A stretch of 64,000 nucleotides of DNA from Datisca glomerata. Taxonomy: Eukaryota > Streptophyta > Magnoliopsida > Cucurbitales > Datiscaceae. The notes beneath the pieces were generated by a model, which worked only from the letters and a program-made list of their open reading frames with translations, did not search any database and was not told the origin of the DNA. Positions 1-11,084 of this stretch are shown here, piece by piece. The position numbers were made by a program, and so were the translations under genes. Positions within the stretch are counted from its first letter, which is position 1; each line of letters begins with the position of its first letter. The stretch is from assembly GCA_003255025.1 (NCBI GenBank), contig QANY01011430.1, positions 1,036,769-1,100,768 on the forward strand, written 5' to 3'.

Positions 1-117
1 AGAAACTTCGGCCTTTAGATTTCAGATTCAGAAGCTTTAGAAGAGAGAGCTGAAGGGGAGAGAGAGAAGCTAATCGAAAAACCCAACCTCTTTGTAAATC
101 GCTGAGACTTGTCTCAT

Positions 118-182
118 TTAAACCCTAAACCCTAAACTCTAAACCTTAAATCTTAAATTCTAAACCCTAAACCCTAAATCTA
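118..182 (+). repeat. Interstitial telomere-like repeat
   Basis: About nine head-to-tail units of CCCTAAA or one-base variants (CTCTAAA, CCTTAAA, TCTTAAA). This is the plant telomere heptamer in the C-rich orientation. The units are degenerate and the flanks are ordinary AT-rich DNA, so this is an internal patch and not a chromosome end. Confidence 0.75.
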
Positions 183-1734
183 AGAGTTAAAAGTCGCGCT
201 CTGTTCTTGAAGATGAACCAGAAGAGTTCAAAGTCATGATCTGTTAAAAAAAAGTCGCTCTCTTCATTTTCGTCAAAAAAAACTTAAATGCCGCGCCTCT
301 TTTTTTTACTCACCTTTCAAGTTTCTTCTACAGTGATCAGGGTAAAATGGTACATTTTTTCAGATCTTTTATAGGACTTTAAAATGAACCCCTAACTTAA
401 TAACCCTATAAAAGATCATAATTATTGTAGTGAAAACACACATATTAGAACATAAACTCGTCTATATATTTGTGAAACATTTTTAAAGAACAGCTGAAAG
501 CAACAAAGAAAAATATGAAACTTACCTATAGTGATCAAAATTGAAAACAAAACCCATCAGCTTGTGGAAGAGCCCATGATACATATATATATATATANAT
601 ATATATATATATATATAATATCGATAAAAAGAGAAGAAGAAATCAAATGCAAGCCAAATAGTCGGCTAAAATCAATGCAAATGCAAAACTGATCGAGGAA
701 AATCAAAAGAGCAGGCGTTGACGGGAATCAACGGACATGAGGGAGAATTTAATTAACGTGCATATAATGAAAAATAAAGAGTTACATAAAAATACGAATT
801 TGATAAAAAACAAAATAAGAGAACAGTGTTTTTGGTATTAATTATATAAATTAACGTGAATAGCTACACATGTTGATAAAAAATTAGATACATGGAGCCT
901 TTGCTATATATTTGATTTTCCGTGATATACAAAATATTATCTCTATACATTCATGAGGAAAAAACGAAATTAATTAGGTGAAAATAAAAGTTAATTGATA
1001 TTAATTTATTGTAAAAGCCAAAAACGGACTGAGTAAAAACATAGAGGTGGGTGAATTGATGTTGGAGGGGAATGTGAAAAAATAGTTTTCAATTAAGAAA
1101 TTAATAATTGTGATTTAATTAGAATTAATTATAATTTTAAATACCACTACCCTTAGATACTAATTTAATTATGATTGTAATTAACAATTGCATAAATGAT
1201 TATGAGGTGTCCATGAGGTGTATGGACTCATGACACGCAATGGTCATATGGTTATGTCTATCTGCATGGTAAATGTGAATGTTAGAAATCCAATGTTGAT
1301 GATTTCTACCACGTGTTCTTTTAAATATCGTCTGATGAATACAGAAAAAAAATGAACGTGAAGATATTGGTTTGACACTGGTGTCGTGCCTAACCTAATA
1401 TACTCTGACGTTCAAGTCAGTGAAGTGAAAAAAAAAAAGAAAAAAGTAGTGAATTCTGAATGTTTTGAATATCATACTTCTTTGAGAATTTGTTTACCTT
1501 TATATAGATAACTCAGCATTCATGTCCGAATACGAAGAATCCTTTTATTACTTACGGAAAATGGAGAGTCTTTCATTAAATGTGGAATATGAAAGGACCA
1601 TCAGCTCCATTTCTAATGAAGGCTCCATATCTCTTCCTCCTATTTGTGATTTATTTTGGACTTGAGACACTACCGTGTGTCATTCAGTATTATTATTTCT
1701 CAGTCATATTGACTAAGTCTAAGATTCGGTATTC
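183..1734. other. AT-rich intergenic DNA, no gene seen
   Basis: No coding similarity recognised in either strand. It holds a dinucleotide AT run (583-617) and short A/T tracts. The only longish open frame (1580-1801) has no recognisable motif and enters the CGGCC-rich repeat, so I do not call it a gene. Confidence 0.5.
583..617. repeat. (AT)n microsatellite with one undetermined base
   Basis: A run of alternating A and T interrupted by an ambiguous base (n) at position 598. The ambiguity inside a dinucleotide run suggests an assembly or base-calling uncertainty. Confidence 0.9.
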
Positions 1735-2440
1735 GACCTTTCGGACATTGTCAATTCGGCCTATTCCGCCTTATGAGGTTCAGTCGAAATATAAGGTTTG
1801 ACCATATTTCGGTTCGGCGAGATTCAGCCGAAATGTGAAGTTCGGCCAAAATATGAACTTCGGCCAAAGTATGAGGTTCTGTCGTATTTTGGTTTTATGT
1901 CCTTTTGAACTTGTAATCAATTGTTTGAGTATCATAGAAGATCTTTATGTAGGAATTAGGCCGAGTGAGCCTTTATTCAAGAAATCCATATTACAATTAT
2001 TAAACCCTCTATAATTTGCCACCACTTTAGAAATCCAAGTGAAAAATTTAGATTCTTTGAAGTATTTTGGCTCGTTCACAAAAATTTCTTAGATAGGTTA
2101 GATCGTCAGTTCCTTAGCTGATACTGAGTGTGACTAAGATGTGCTAGGCCGAACTCATTCGTCCAAGCTGAGCTATTTGGGCCATACAGTTCAACCTGGA
2201 ATGGTTTAGGCAGGCCGAGCTGTACGGCCTGGAGCAGTTCAGTCAAGCCAAGCTGACCTCAGCCTGGAGCAGGTCGGCCAGGCCGTGCTGACCTCGACTT
2301 GGAGCAGTTCGGCCAGGCCATGCTGACCTCGAACTAGAGCAGTTCGGCCAGACCGTGCTGACCTCGGCCTGGAGCAGTTCGGCCAGGCTAAACTAAGCTT
2401 GACCTAGGGCGGTTCAGTCAGGCCGTGCTCCATGGGTCAT
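1735..2440. repeat. CGGCC-rich repeats with a 35-bp minisatellite
   Basis: From about 1735 to 1890 the motif TTCGGCC recurs with spacers of about 20 bases. From about 2197 to 2440 this becomes a regular tandem array with a 35-bp period: GAGCAG-starting units begin at 2232, 2267, 2302, 2337 and 2372. The array is much richer in G+C than its surroundings. Its place beyond the antisense ORF of the Tat element fits that element's 3' LTR, but no LTR ends were found. Confidence 0.75.
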
Positions 2441-2711
2441 GTTTTCGATGATTGGATGAAAAGCCACGGATTGTGATCCGTGCGAATTAATTGTTAACCA
2501 TTGATCATTATCATTTGTGAGAATGAAAGGCATGGATAGTGATCTATGTGCTTTCATCCACATCCATTGATTATTTCATTATTAAATAATTGTGACCGTT
2601 GGATGAATATTGAAAAGGTGAATGATGACATGGATTGTGATTGATGTGAATTCAATCTTTTACTTTAGATGAACGCCATGTGGGATGATCTTAGATGTTG
2701 GTTTAAAATTA

Positions 2712-2973
2712 CACCACCTATTTAACTCTTCTCCATCTTCATTTTTTACCACAACTTCAACTTCTTCATTCTCATTATCTTTAACTTTTAAAAGATCTTC
2801 AGACGTCAAGTTTGCCAGCGAGGTTTTCCGACGAAGCTTCTGGTGAAATTGCCGGTGACATTTCCGACATTGTTCGGTGACATTTTCTGATGAGGTTTCG
2901 ACGGTGTTTTCAGCGTGCTTTCCAGTGACATTTCAGCGAAGGTATTTCCATCTTGCCTTACTGTTACTTTCAA
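2712..2973 (+). promoter_or_regulatory. Possible promoter and leader of the antisense ORF
   Basis: A weak TATA-like CCTATTTAAC near 2718 is followed by a pyrimidine-rich leader of the kind common in plant 5' UTRs. It leads to the ATG at 2974. This is position-based inference only. Confidence 0.25.
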
Positions 2974-5222
2974 ATGAGCAATTCATCGACGTTTGTTGAT
3001 TCTCATAATATGTCTGATTCTGTCAATCAAGAATCATCCCATGAAGAGTCTAGGATGTCTATATAAGATTCTTCTTCATCTGAATGCGAGTCAGTTACTA
3101 ATGAGTCTGATTTTGAAGAGCATGTCGAAATTGTGTTTCAAGGTGTTCCGAAGGGCAAATGGCCTTTCTGTGAAATGTGTATTAATGATCTTAAAAAATT
3201 ACGAGGACAATATGGTATTCCATCTTCCATTGAGTTGCATGCCCCTAGTCAAGATGAGAGAGTATATTCAGAACTAGAAGGTTAGGTTACTTTTTATGAG
3301 TTTTATTTGCGTTGTGTCAACTTTGTTTTCCTCTTCACCCGTTTATCCGAATGGTATTAAAACATTATAACTTAGCTCCCACTCAGCTTCTTCTGAATGC
3401 ATGGTGAATTCTCATTTCTTGATCATCCTTGGCCATAAAACTGGCGTCGGGACTTCACTAGGTATGATGAGAGGTTGCTTCTCCTTATTTCAACATCAAA
3501 GGAATTCCGCCAGCACTCTTTTAGTCATTGGGGCGGTTTAGATCGCATTCACCAACTCTCCACTAGTAATAAGCATTTTAGGCCATGATTCTTTTGGGTT
3601 CGAGGTCCTTGGAAATATGGTCTAGACGAGCATGTTCATGATGTTTAGGTCAGGACTAGTTGGGGTATCCCAGGTATTATATGCTTACTTCTGTTTGTAG
3701 TTTATATTCTCATTATGTCATCTAATTTGTGTTTTCCTTTTTTTCCAGCAATTGACTTGACTGCTCGTATTCCAATACCTTCTTGATGCGTATCTAATGA
3801 TACCTAATCGTAATTAGGAAATTTTATGCTCTGCAAAAAACCTTAAGGATGCAGGGCTTTGCCGTTGTGTAGAGAACGTTCCCAAAGTTATTCCTTGCTT
3901 TCCACTTGAGTTTAATAGATTAATGTTAGATAGAAATGCATCGAATTACTTGTATGAAAGTTACTCCTTTTTTTAAAATGAGCCACTCTAGATCAAATTC
4001 GAAAAGAAGAGCAAATATGATAAATGATGTCCCTCCGCTGAATGATATTGAGGAAGTGAATAAAAGAGTAAGAGCCATCATGAAAAATGCTCCTTCGTTG
4101 GATGAAATTGAGGAGATGAAGAGAAAGGCGAGGGCTATGGCTGCTGTAAGAATGAAACAGAAGGTACAAAATGTACCTAAAGTACCAAGGACGGAGAGTT
4201 TAACTCCATACCCCTCCTCAAGCAATTGATATTGATGCTCAAGGCTCAAAATGGTCGAGATCTGAACCATCAGTTGTGCTTTCTTTGTCGGCCACCTATA
4301 GTGCTTCTCAGTCTGAACATCCATCTGGAGGACTTCTAATTCCTATCACTCCTAGTTCATCATTTCAAGAAGAAGATAAACCGAGCGTAGTTCTGCTGCA
4401 GAATGTCTACTTAAGTCGTGAACAGAAAGTCTTATCTTCAAAAGAGGATGACGAAGTCTATCTTTCAGTCGTTGTACAATCGATGATGGTGACCTTTCTT
4501 TCTATTTCTTATTTTTTGGCAACTTAGTAAATGATAACTAATAAAATATTTCTTCTTGCAGGTTTCTCAATCTCTTTTGAACTTATACAACCGGGCTATT
4601 CAAAGAGAAAATGATAAAGTGAAAATTGAAGATGATTTGAAGGAGATGAAGGTTGAGTCTAATTTTATCAAGGCTAAGTTGGCAATTTAAAAAAATAAAG
4701 TCGTCAAGTTGGAGTAAGAAAAGGACACGTTCCAGTTATAATCTCGCCAGAGTCAAAATCGGATGACATATCTCGCGAGCGGGATCAACTTTTATTGGAT
4801 TATAGCTGCTTAAAGGATAAATTGAAGAGGTTGAAACTAAATAAGAAAGAGAGAACCTTTATTATGTCAGGGTCATCGCAGGCAGAGATATGATGAAGGC
4901 TGGATATAAAGATGGCAAAGTAGAAAAATGGTCACTGATCGCGTTTGAAGCTGATGAAGAAAGTGATGAAGACTACTACGCTGAGGAATATGATATTGAT
5001 ACCCAACTTGATGAGGCATTGAGTTCTTTTGCTCCAGCAGCAAGTGTATCAGAACTCGCCCCGGCACAAGTTTCTATGGCTAGAGACGTTTCTACTCTTT
5101 TTGGCTATTCTGGAACTTTAGATGATAATGTTACAAACGTCGCCCATGTATTAAGTAAAGGCGAGTGGAGCGAAGGAAGAAGCTCTTACTCACTTAAGGG
5201 TAAGGCGCTAATGCCACCCTAG
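2974..5222 (+). pseudogene. Antisense accessory ORF of Tat element (Transposase_28-like)
   Basis: The gene lies opposite to the pol genes of its own element. From the ATG at 2974 the frame gives an acidic, Ser-rich N-terminus, then WPFCEMCINDLKKLRGQYGI. After a stop and a frameshift near 3290-3330 comes a block (FYLRCVNFVFPLHPFIRMVL, LAPTQLLLNAW) typical of the 'putative gypsy type transposon' family. Two GT-AG introns are visible: 3674-3748, with a pyrimidine tract before the AG, and 4489-4561. Later exons encode a coiled-coil-like Lys/Glu-rich segment and an acidic C-terminus (ADEESDEDYYAEEYD) ending at 5222. Stops at 3063 and 3286 and further shifts show decay. Function is unknown even in intact family members. 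Family assignment is from motif memory and is fairly secure; exon joins are approximate. Confidence 0.7.
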
Positions 5223-5884
5223 TGATTTTTTTAATGTTGAACTTCTACTTACTTTAATGTAAAGTAATACTTTGATCATGTGGAACCTTAAAATTTCATT
5301 TTGAATGAACTAATGAATTACACTCTCTTTTTTCAATTGTATTAAGAAATTCGAATATTTTGTTCACAATCGCAACTTTTCTTTTCTATGTTACTGGTCT
5401 AGTGATAATAGGAAGCTAAAAACTTTATAAAATTGAGGTGCATGACTCCACACAGCAGGACTTTTAGTGGGCTAAAGGCTGAATTTGGCTGGGGCCGAAT
5501 GCCGAACTTCGTCAAGTTGGGATTTTTGTGACTCAGCCCGTTGAATGAGGACTTAGTACCAAATTTCATCGAATCAAGACTTAATGGGCGTAGGGCCGAT
5601 ACTGGCTAGGGTCGATCTACCTAGCTGTGTGCGGGATAGGACTTTATTCCAGATTATGAATTAATCATGTATATGAACGCATTCATTATTTCTAATTCGA
5701 CATTGCAGTCTTTTTTGTCATCATAAAGTACATAAAATAGAGAAAAAGAACAAGGTTAACTATCCTGGGGAAAAAGTATCATTTTATCAATCATGTGCTG
5801 AAAAAAAAACTCCACGTAGTATTTTATTAATATTTTAATGATAAAAAAGGAAAAACAAGAAATTTAACTTAATCGTTAAAAGAA
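5223..5884. other. Spacer between integrase and antisense ORF
   Basis: No coding similarity on either strand. This is the internal spacer where the two convergent reading directions of the Tat element meet. It contains short GGCTNNGGCCGA-like words similar to those in 1735-2440. Confidence 0.4.
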
Positions 5885-7092
5885 CGTGACATGAAGGGTA
5901 TATGCCCCCAGCCTCGTGAATTCTATGATCTTGTACAGTCCTTCCCAATTTGGCTTGAGCTTGCCAGCACCAATCTCTTGAGTGTTTTAAAACACCCTTC
6001 GTAATATTAAATCGCCAACTATAAATTTTATGAAGTGGACTTTAGTATTGTAATACCTTAAGATATGTTGTTGGTAATTCTAGAGTTTTATTAATGCGAC
6101 TTCCTTTTTTTCTTCCAAGTTATCAAGAGCTTCTCTAATCGGATCTTCATTTTGATTTATGTCTGCAGAATGAGTTCTATAAGATGGAAGACCAATTTCC
6201 ACTGGTATGACGACTTATGTTCCATAAGTTAGAGCGAAAGGTGTTTCTTCATTAGGTGTCTGCCTGGTGGTGCGGTAAGACCATAAAACTGTTGGAAGCT
6301 TTTCTACCATTTTCCTTTAGCCTCATCAAGTCTTTTCTTCAGAGTACCAACTATCATTTTGTTTGAAGCTTCAGCTTGTCCATTTTCCTGTGGATGACTC
6401 GGCGTTGAATATCTTAATTGAATATTCAAATCTCTACAGAAGTTTTTCAACACATTGCCCATAAATTGAGGCCCATTGTCAGTCACAATTACTCTTGGAA
6501 TGCCAAAACGACAAATCACATGTTTCCATAAAAAATTCTTCACATTAGCTCCTTGATATTCACATATGCTTCGATTTCCACCCACTTAAAGAAGTAGTCA
6601 GTTACCAATAGGCAAAAATGTTTTTGAGCATGCGCCATAGGCATAGGACCTATTATATTCATCCCCCACTACATGACGGCCAAGGCACTAGGATTGGATT
6701 TAACTCTTCCGTTGGCAAGTGCATGATTTGTGTGAATCGCTGACATTTGTCGCATCGTCGAGTATACTCAGTTGCGTCTATTTTTATTGTTGGCCAGAAA
6801 TATCCCATCATTCTAGCCTTATATACCAGTGAACGTGCCCTAGAATGATTTTCATATTGGCCTTCATGTAGTTCTGCTAATACATATCGTGTTTCCTTCT
6901 TACTGAGACATCAGAGAATGATCGTATGTAAAGTACTCCTTCAATGATTGAATAACGAGCTGCTTGCATCATATTCTTCCTCGCTTGTGACTTATCTTCA
7001 AGAAGTTCTCCCCAAGAAATGTATCTTTTGATTGGATCTATCCACGATTCTTTTGAGAGGGGTAGTTCTATTGAAAATGACTCATTGATCAT
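5885..7092 (-). pseudogene. Tat-lineage integrase, degenerate
   Basis: From 7092 downward the strand encodes the RNase H-integrase linker (IKRYISWGELLEDKSQARK), the zinc-binding H2C2 module (H-x-GxYENHSRAR, then RCDKCQRF near 6755), and the catalytic core with [14 protein letters not shown] and [13 protein letters not shown] (6304-6585). The C-terminal part includes VLWSYRTT, TYGT, PVEIGLPS and, in another frame, GKLKPNWEG (to about 5885). An integrase joins element cDNA to host DNA through a D-D-E triad. Here the second D and the E are visible, but the first site reads WGMNI where family members have WGMDI. Frameshifts near 6600 and 6290 and stops elsewhere break the frame. Confidence 0.85.
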
Positions 7093-7122
7093 GATTGGGG
7101 ATTCCTGACTACTTGTGAAGTG

Positions 7123-7557
7123 TCATACGCTAGGTGTTGCCAAGTACTCTATTGGGATCGTTCGCCTTAAATCCGTATCAATGGTTGAGGCCAAGTTGGC
7201 TAAAGCATCAGCATGACTATTCTCGTTAAAAGAAAGTTGTTGTATGCTGAACTTTTGGAAAGAATCCTTAAGTTGAGACACCATTTGAAGATATAAACTC
7301 ATGTGAGTGTCTTTAGCTTGAAAATTATCGTTTATCTTATTCACAATCAATTGTGAGTCGCTAAAGTCAGTTAGTTTGGATGCCCCAATAGTCTTTGCTA
7401 AGTTCATCCCGGCAATCAATGCTTCATATTCGGCTTCATTATTGGATGTGCGAAAATCGGATCTGAGTGATTGTTCAATGATTGCTCCTTTAGAAGTTTT
7501 CAATATTAACCCTGCTCCGCAGCCTTTAGCATTTGCTGAATCGTCTACGTACAAAAC
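7123..7557 (-). pseudogene. Archaeal-type second RNase H of Tat element
   Basis: About 143 residues starting YVDDSANAKGCGAGLIL, followed by TSNNEAEYEALIAGM, FSDSQLIVNKI and SHADALANLAS. These carry the four acidic residues (D, E, D, D) of an RNase HI fold that cuts RNA in RNA-DNA hybrids. It sits directly after the gypsy RNase H. A TAG at 7558-7560 replaces what is normally the Trp before VLYVD, so the domain cannot be read from upstream. Apart from that stop the domain is open and well preserved. Confidence 0.85.
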
Positions 7558-7970
7558 CTAATCATCATCTTCATTGGGATCTATCATAATAGCATCAACA
7601 GCCCCATTTTCTGTGGGTAGAGAGTTTGGACCTTTAATTTCTGAGACCTTTGTCATTTCTACTATAAAATCAACCAAGGATTGAGCTTTGATCGCAGAGC
7701 ATGGTTTATAGGATATGTCAAATTCTCCTAATTTCACCACCCATTTCATGAGTTTTCCCGACATGTCTGGTTTGTGAAGCACACCTTTCAGGGGATTGTT
7801 AGTGTGAATAACAATGGAATGACTTTGAAAGTAAGGCCTGAGTTTCCTTGCTGAAGCGATAAGTGTGAGGGCAAGCTTTTCCATTTGTCAATAACGAGTT
7901 TCTGTATCCAACAGAGTGTGACTTGTGTAATATACTGGTTGTTGCTCATTGTAATAACGTGTCTTAGCTA
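7558..7970 (-). pseudogene. Gypsy RNase H C-terminal part
   Basis: The frame reads QQPVYYTSHTLLDTETRY, a TGA, then MEKLALTLIASARKLRPYF, HTNNPLKGVL and SGKLMKWVVKLGEFDI, the C-terminal half of the reverse-transcriptase-linked RNase H of gypsy elements. It ends in SLVDFIVEMT before the archaeal-type domain. Similarity stops abruptly at about 7970, so the reverse transcriptase has been lost. Confidence 0.8.
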
Positions 7971-9692
7971 ATCATAATTCATGGTTGACATGTAACTTGA
8001 ACCTGTACTTATACTTGTACTTGCTTGATCATAATTTGACTAAACATATCCTTTAATTAACAATATAATTAGAACTGGTTCACACTTGAACTTGAACTTG
8101 AAATAACTTGTAATGTGAACATGAACAGAGTGGGTGTCCTGAAGCTGGTATCACTTAAGGTTATCTAAACCTGATAGACACTAACATGAACATGGTGACA
8201 CTTAACCATATAGCTGATAACATGACGTGAACAGTCTGATTATTTGATAACCAAGGGACATGTCTAATTCTACATCTTGTGTGCATATCATTTTACTTAA
8301 GTTAACTTCATGATTCACATTATTACATATTTATGAGTAAACATATAACTTATCCCAAAGACATATAATATAACCAATCCATGACTTAAACAATCATAGC
8401 CCATACATCACGTGGTAATTAACTTGATCACAACATGATAAATTTCATGAATCATGGTAATTTGTACTTCTGACTAACATGCAACTTATTCGTGAACATA
8501 AACGTTATAGCTAATGTGTGTAAAGCTCAAAGTCTAATCATACATAACATGGTAACTAACTTTATCATGATATGGAAAAATAAATAACGCACTTGATCAT
8601 AAAATTTAACAACAGAAAACAATATTAAATTAAATACGCTACATTCATAACATATTAATCGAATCACTATGTAAGTCTACTTACCTGGACTGATATGAAT
8701 GAAATTCAGCAACTACTGATCTAAAGTTCATATATCCCAGATCATTAAGTATTCAGATAATAACTATCATTATTTAATAAATTAGAAAAGTGAACGATAG
8801 CGGAACGGTGAAAAATAAACTGGGTAATATATGTTGTGTTGGGCCGGTTTGGGATTGGCTTGGTTGGATTGGTTCAGTTTGGTTGGGTTGAACCGGTTTG
8901 GATTAGTTACGTTGAACCAGTTCAGTTTGGTCTGATTGAACTGGTTCACAATCGTTTGATTGAATTGGTTAAGTTTGGCCTGACTAAACAGTCCAGATTT
9001 GGTGATATCTGGGTCGGGTCATGACCAACCGGGTCACAAGACCCAATCACAATCTGAACAGACGGTGAACAAAGAAAGAAAGAAAGGATAACAAGCTTAC
9101 TAAAGGCAGCGGCGATGAAGAAACAATCTAGAGAAGATGACTAGGATGTTGCCATGGAAGGAAAAGAAAATAAGAAAGATAAGGATGATATTAGAGAGAG
9201 CAACAAAACAGAGAGAAAAGAGAAGGAAATAGAGAGACCAAAAGGTTAAGGAGCGAATGAAAAAGATTAAGCTCACCGAAATTTGAAGGACGACGACAAT
9301 GTGTTTGCTACTAAAAAATAGAGATGTAAATAGGATGCAAATTGCTGGAAATTTAGAGAACAAAAATTCAGATTGGGATAATTATATATATAACATTTAA
9401 ATAGAAAAAGTCGGAAAGAGAGAAACAAGAAAAATAATGAAGAAAGAGGAAAGAAGAAGATAGCTTATGGGAGGAGACTAACAATGGAGATGCAACAAAG
9501 ATGAAGAAGAATAGACCAAGCTTGCTGGACAAATTTGAAAGAAATATGATGGTTATTTAAGAGGGGAAACTGTCAAAGAGAGATATAGATGGTTAATGAG
9601 GAAGGTGGTTACACTAAGGTGTAGTGTATTTAATGTGTGACTGGTGGGTTTAAAATTACAAATTAACCCTTTAAAATCCTTGAGGTATTATA
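7971..9692 (-). repeat. 3' LTR of the chromovirus remnant
   Basis: The LTR starts at 9692 after the polypurine tract. The first ~930 bp (9692-8759) match the other LTR at 12148-11085, including the purine-rich plus-strand block and the GGTT-rich stretch 8830-9030. The distal part (8758-7971) has no partner in the truncated second LTR. It contains a CCAGGTAAGT donor-like motif near 8680, similar to one in the second chromovirus LTR at 31278. The far end is not a recognisable CA terminus, so it is probably clipped. Confidence 0.7.
9100..9363 (-). CDS. Small hydrophobic ORF inside LTR (copy 1)
   Basis: An 87-codon open frame with two or three hydrophobic stretches rich in Phe, Leu and Ser. It aligns end to end with an 88-codon ORF at 11525-11791 in the other LTR (shared start MFSKFPAICILFTSLF and shared FRSLYFLLF-type core). 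No known family is recognised. The pyrimidine-rich strand would give such a protein by chance, and about a third of residues differ between the copies, so coding status is doubtful. Confidence 0.2.
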   Translation of the reverse strand: MFSKFPAICILFTSLFFSSKHIVVVLQISVSLIFFIRSLTFWSLYFLLFSLCFVALSNIILIFLIFFSFHGNILVIFSRLFLHRRCL

Positions 9693-9734
9693 TTCTCCCC
9701 TCTTTAAGAACTTTCATACTCGAAAGGAATATAC

Positions 9735-11045
9735 CTTATTGAAATAACTATGGATACTTGACACGTATCTATGTTTCTCATTCCCATGTTGCTTCCTCGA
9801 TCCAATGATTTCATTAGAGAACCTTGACCAACCGCATCATTCTGTTACGAACAGTTTAATTCCTTCACTCTAGAATTCTGACTGGTTTCTCTTCATAAGT
9901 GAGGTCAACACGAACTTATTGAGGTTCAAAATCAATGACATGCGTTGGATCAGACACGTACTTACAAAGCATCGAGACGTGAAACACATTATGAACATCT
10001 GAAAATGCTGGTGGTAAAGCGAGCCGGTAGGTCAAAGGACCGATACGATCAAAAATCTCAAAAAGACTAATAAATCTGGGACTTAGCTTCCTCTGACAAC
10101 CAAAATGCATAACACCCTTCATTGGCGGAACCTTGAGAAACACGTGATCACCCACTTCAAATTCAAGGTCATTTCTCCTAACATATGCATAACTCTTTAC
10201 TTACTATGAGCAGTCTTCATTTTATCCTTGATTTTATGAATAGCTTCATTCATAGACTGAACCAAGTTAGGGCCCCAAAGCTTTTGTTCGCCAATTTCAT
10301 CCTAGTGAACTTGTAACGGAGTCATACTAATCGTTGCCTACTAACTATTATCGTATGCAAACTCCATGAGTGTCAATTGCGCATCCCAACTACCAGAGAA
10401 ATCTAATACACAAGCTCGAAGCACAACCTTTACCGTCTGGATCATACACTCAGATTGCCTATCAGATTACATATGGGAAGTTGTACTAAAATTCAACTGA
10501 GTACCCAAAGATTTCTGTAGACTCCGCCAAAAAATTGACGTGAATCGCGAATCCTGGTTTGATATTATAAACATTGGAACCCCATGAAGTCGAACAATCT
10601 CTCGAATATACAACAGAGTCCAATCCTTAACTGAAAATGTAGTTTTGCCAGGAAAAAAAGTGTGCAGACTTAGTAAGACCATCTATCACAACCAAATGGA
10701 GTTATAACCTTTTACCGTCCTCATAGTCGCATAATCCCACTTCCATTCAAGAATACATCATGGTTGTAAGACCTCAGATGGTCATTGTTTCTGAGCCTTG
10801 ATATGGTGACACACCAGACACTTACTTACAAACTCAACGATATCATGCTTCATACCATTCCACCAATAATGTAACTTTAAATCACGATACATCTTAGTAC
10901 CGCCACGGTGCACTGTGTATGGTGAACTATAAGCCTTCGTGAGTAATTTCTACCTAATGACTGTGTCTTTTGGAACACAAACCTCCCATGAAACTGAAGA
11001 GCTAAATCATTACTGACAATAAACTCTTGTCTTTTACCCGAACCA
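9735..11045 (-). pseudogene. Chromovirus integrase and chromodomain, degenerate
   Basis: Reading down from 11045: the RQEFIVSNDLALQFHGR lead-in, the zinc-binding module (YTVHRGGTKMYRDLKLHYWW, then KCLVCHHIKAQ near 10800), the core (LHGVPMFIISNQDSRFTSIF, then DRQSECMIQT), and the C-terminal module (GDHVFLKVPPMKGVMHFG, KLSPRFISLFEI, VHNVFHVSMLCKY). A chromodomain follows (YEEKPVRILE, VRNRMMRLVKVL, NHWIEEATWE). The normal SDRD of the core is SNQD, so a catalytic Asp is changed to Asn. Several stops and frameshifts are present. The chromodomain places the element among chromoviruses, best fitting Tekay/Del. Confidence 0.85.
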
Positions 11046-11084
11046 CTTCACTGCAAATCAAAAGCGGTGACGGAATGGTGAAAA

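Larger units (their letters stand above)
2441..7970 (-). mobile_element. Ty3/gypsy Tat-lineage element, 3' half
   Basis: Read on the minus strand the order is gypsy RNase H (7970-7558), a second archaeal-type RNase H (7557-7123), integrase (7092-5885), a spacer, then an ORF on the opposite strand (2974-5222). Dual RNase H domains plus an accessory ORF between pol and the 3' LTR are diagnostic of the plant Tat lineage. Gag, protease and reverse transcriptase are missing: recognisable pol stops at 7970, where the chromovirus LTR begins. The 3' LTR is probably in 1735-2700, but no PPT or LTR edge could be fixed. Nonsense changes in both RNase H parts and an altered integrase motif show it is dead. 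Confidence 0.8.
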
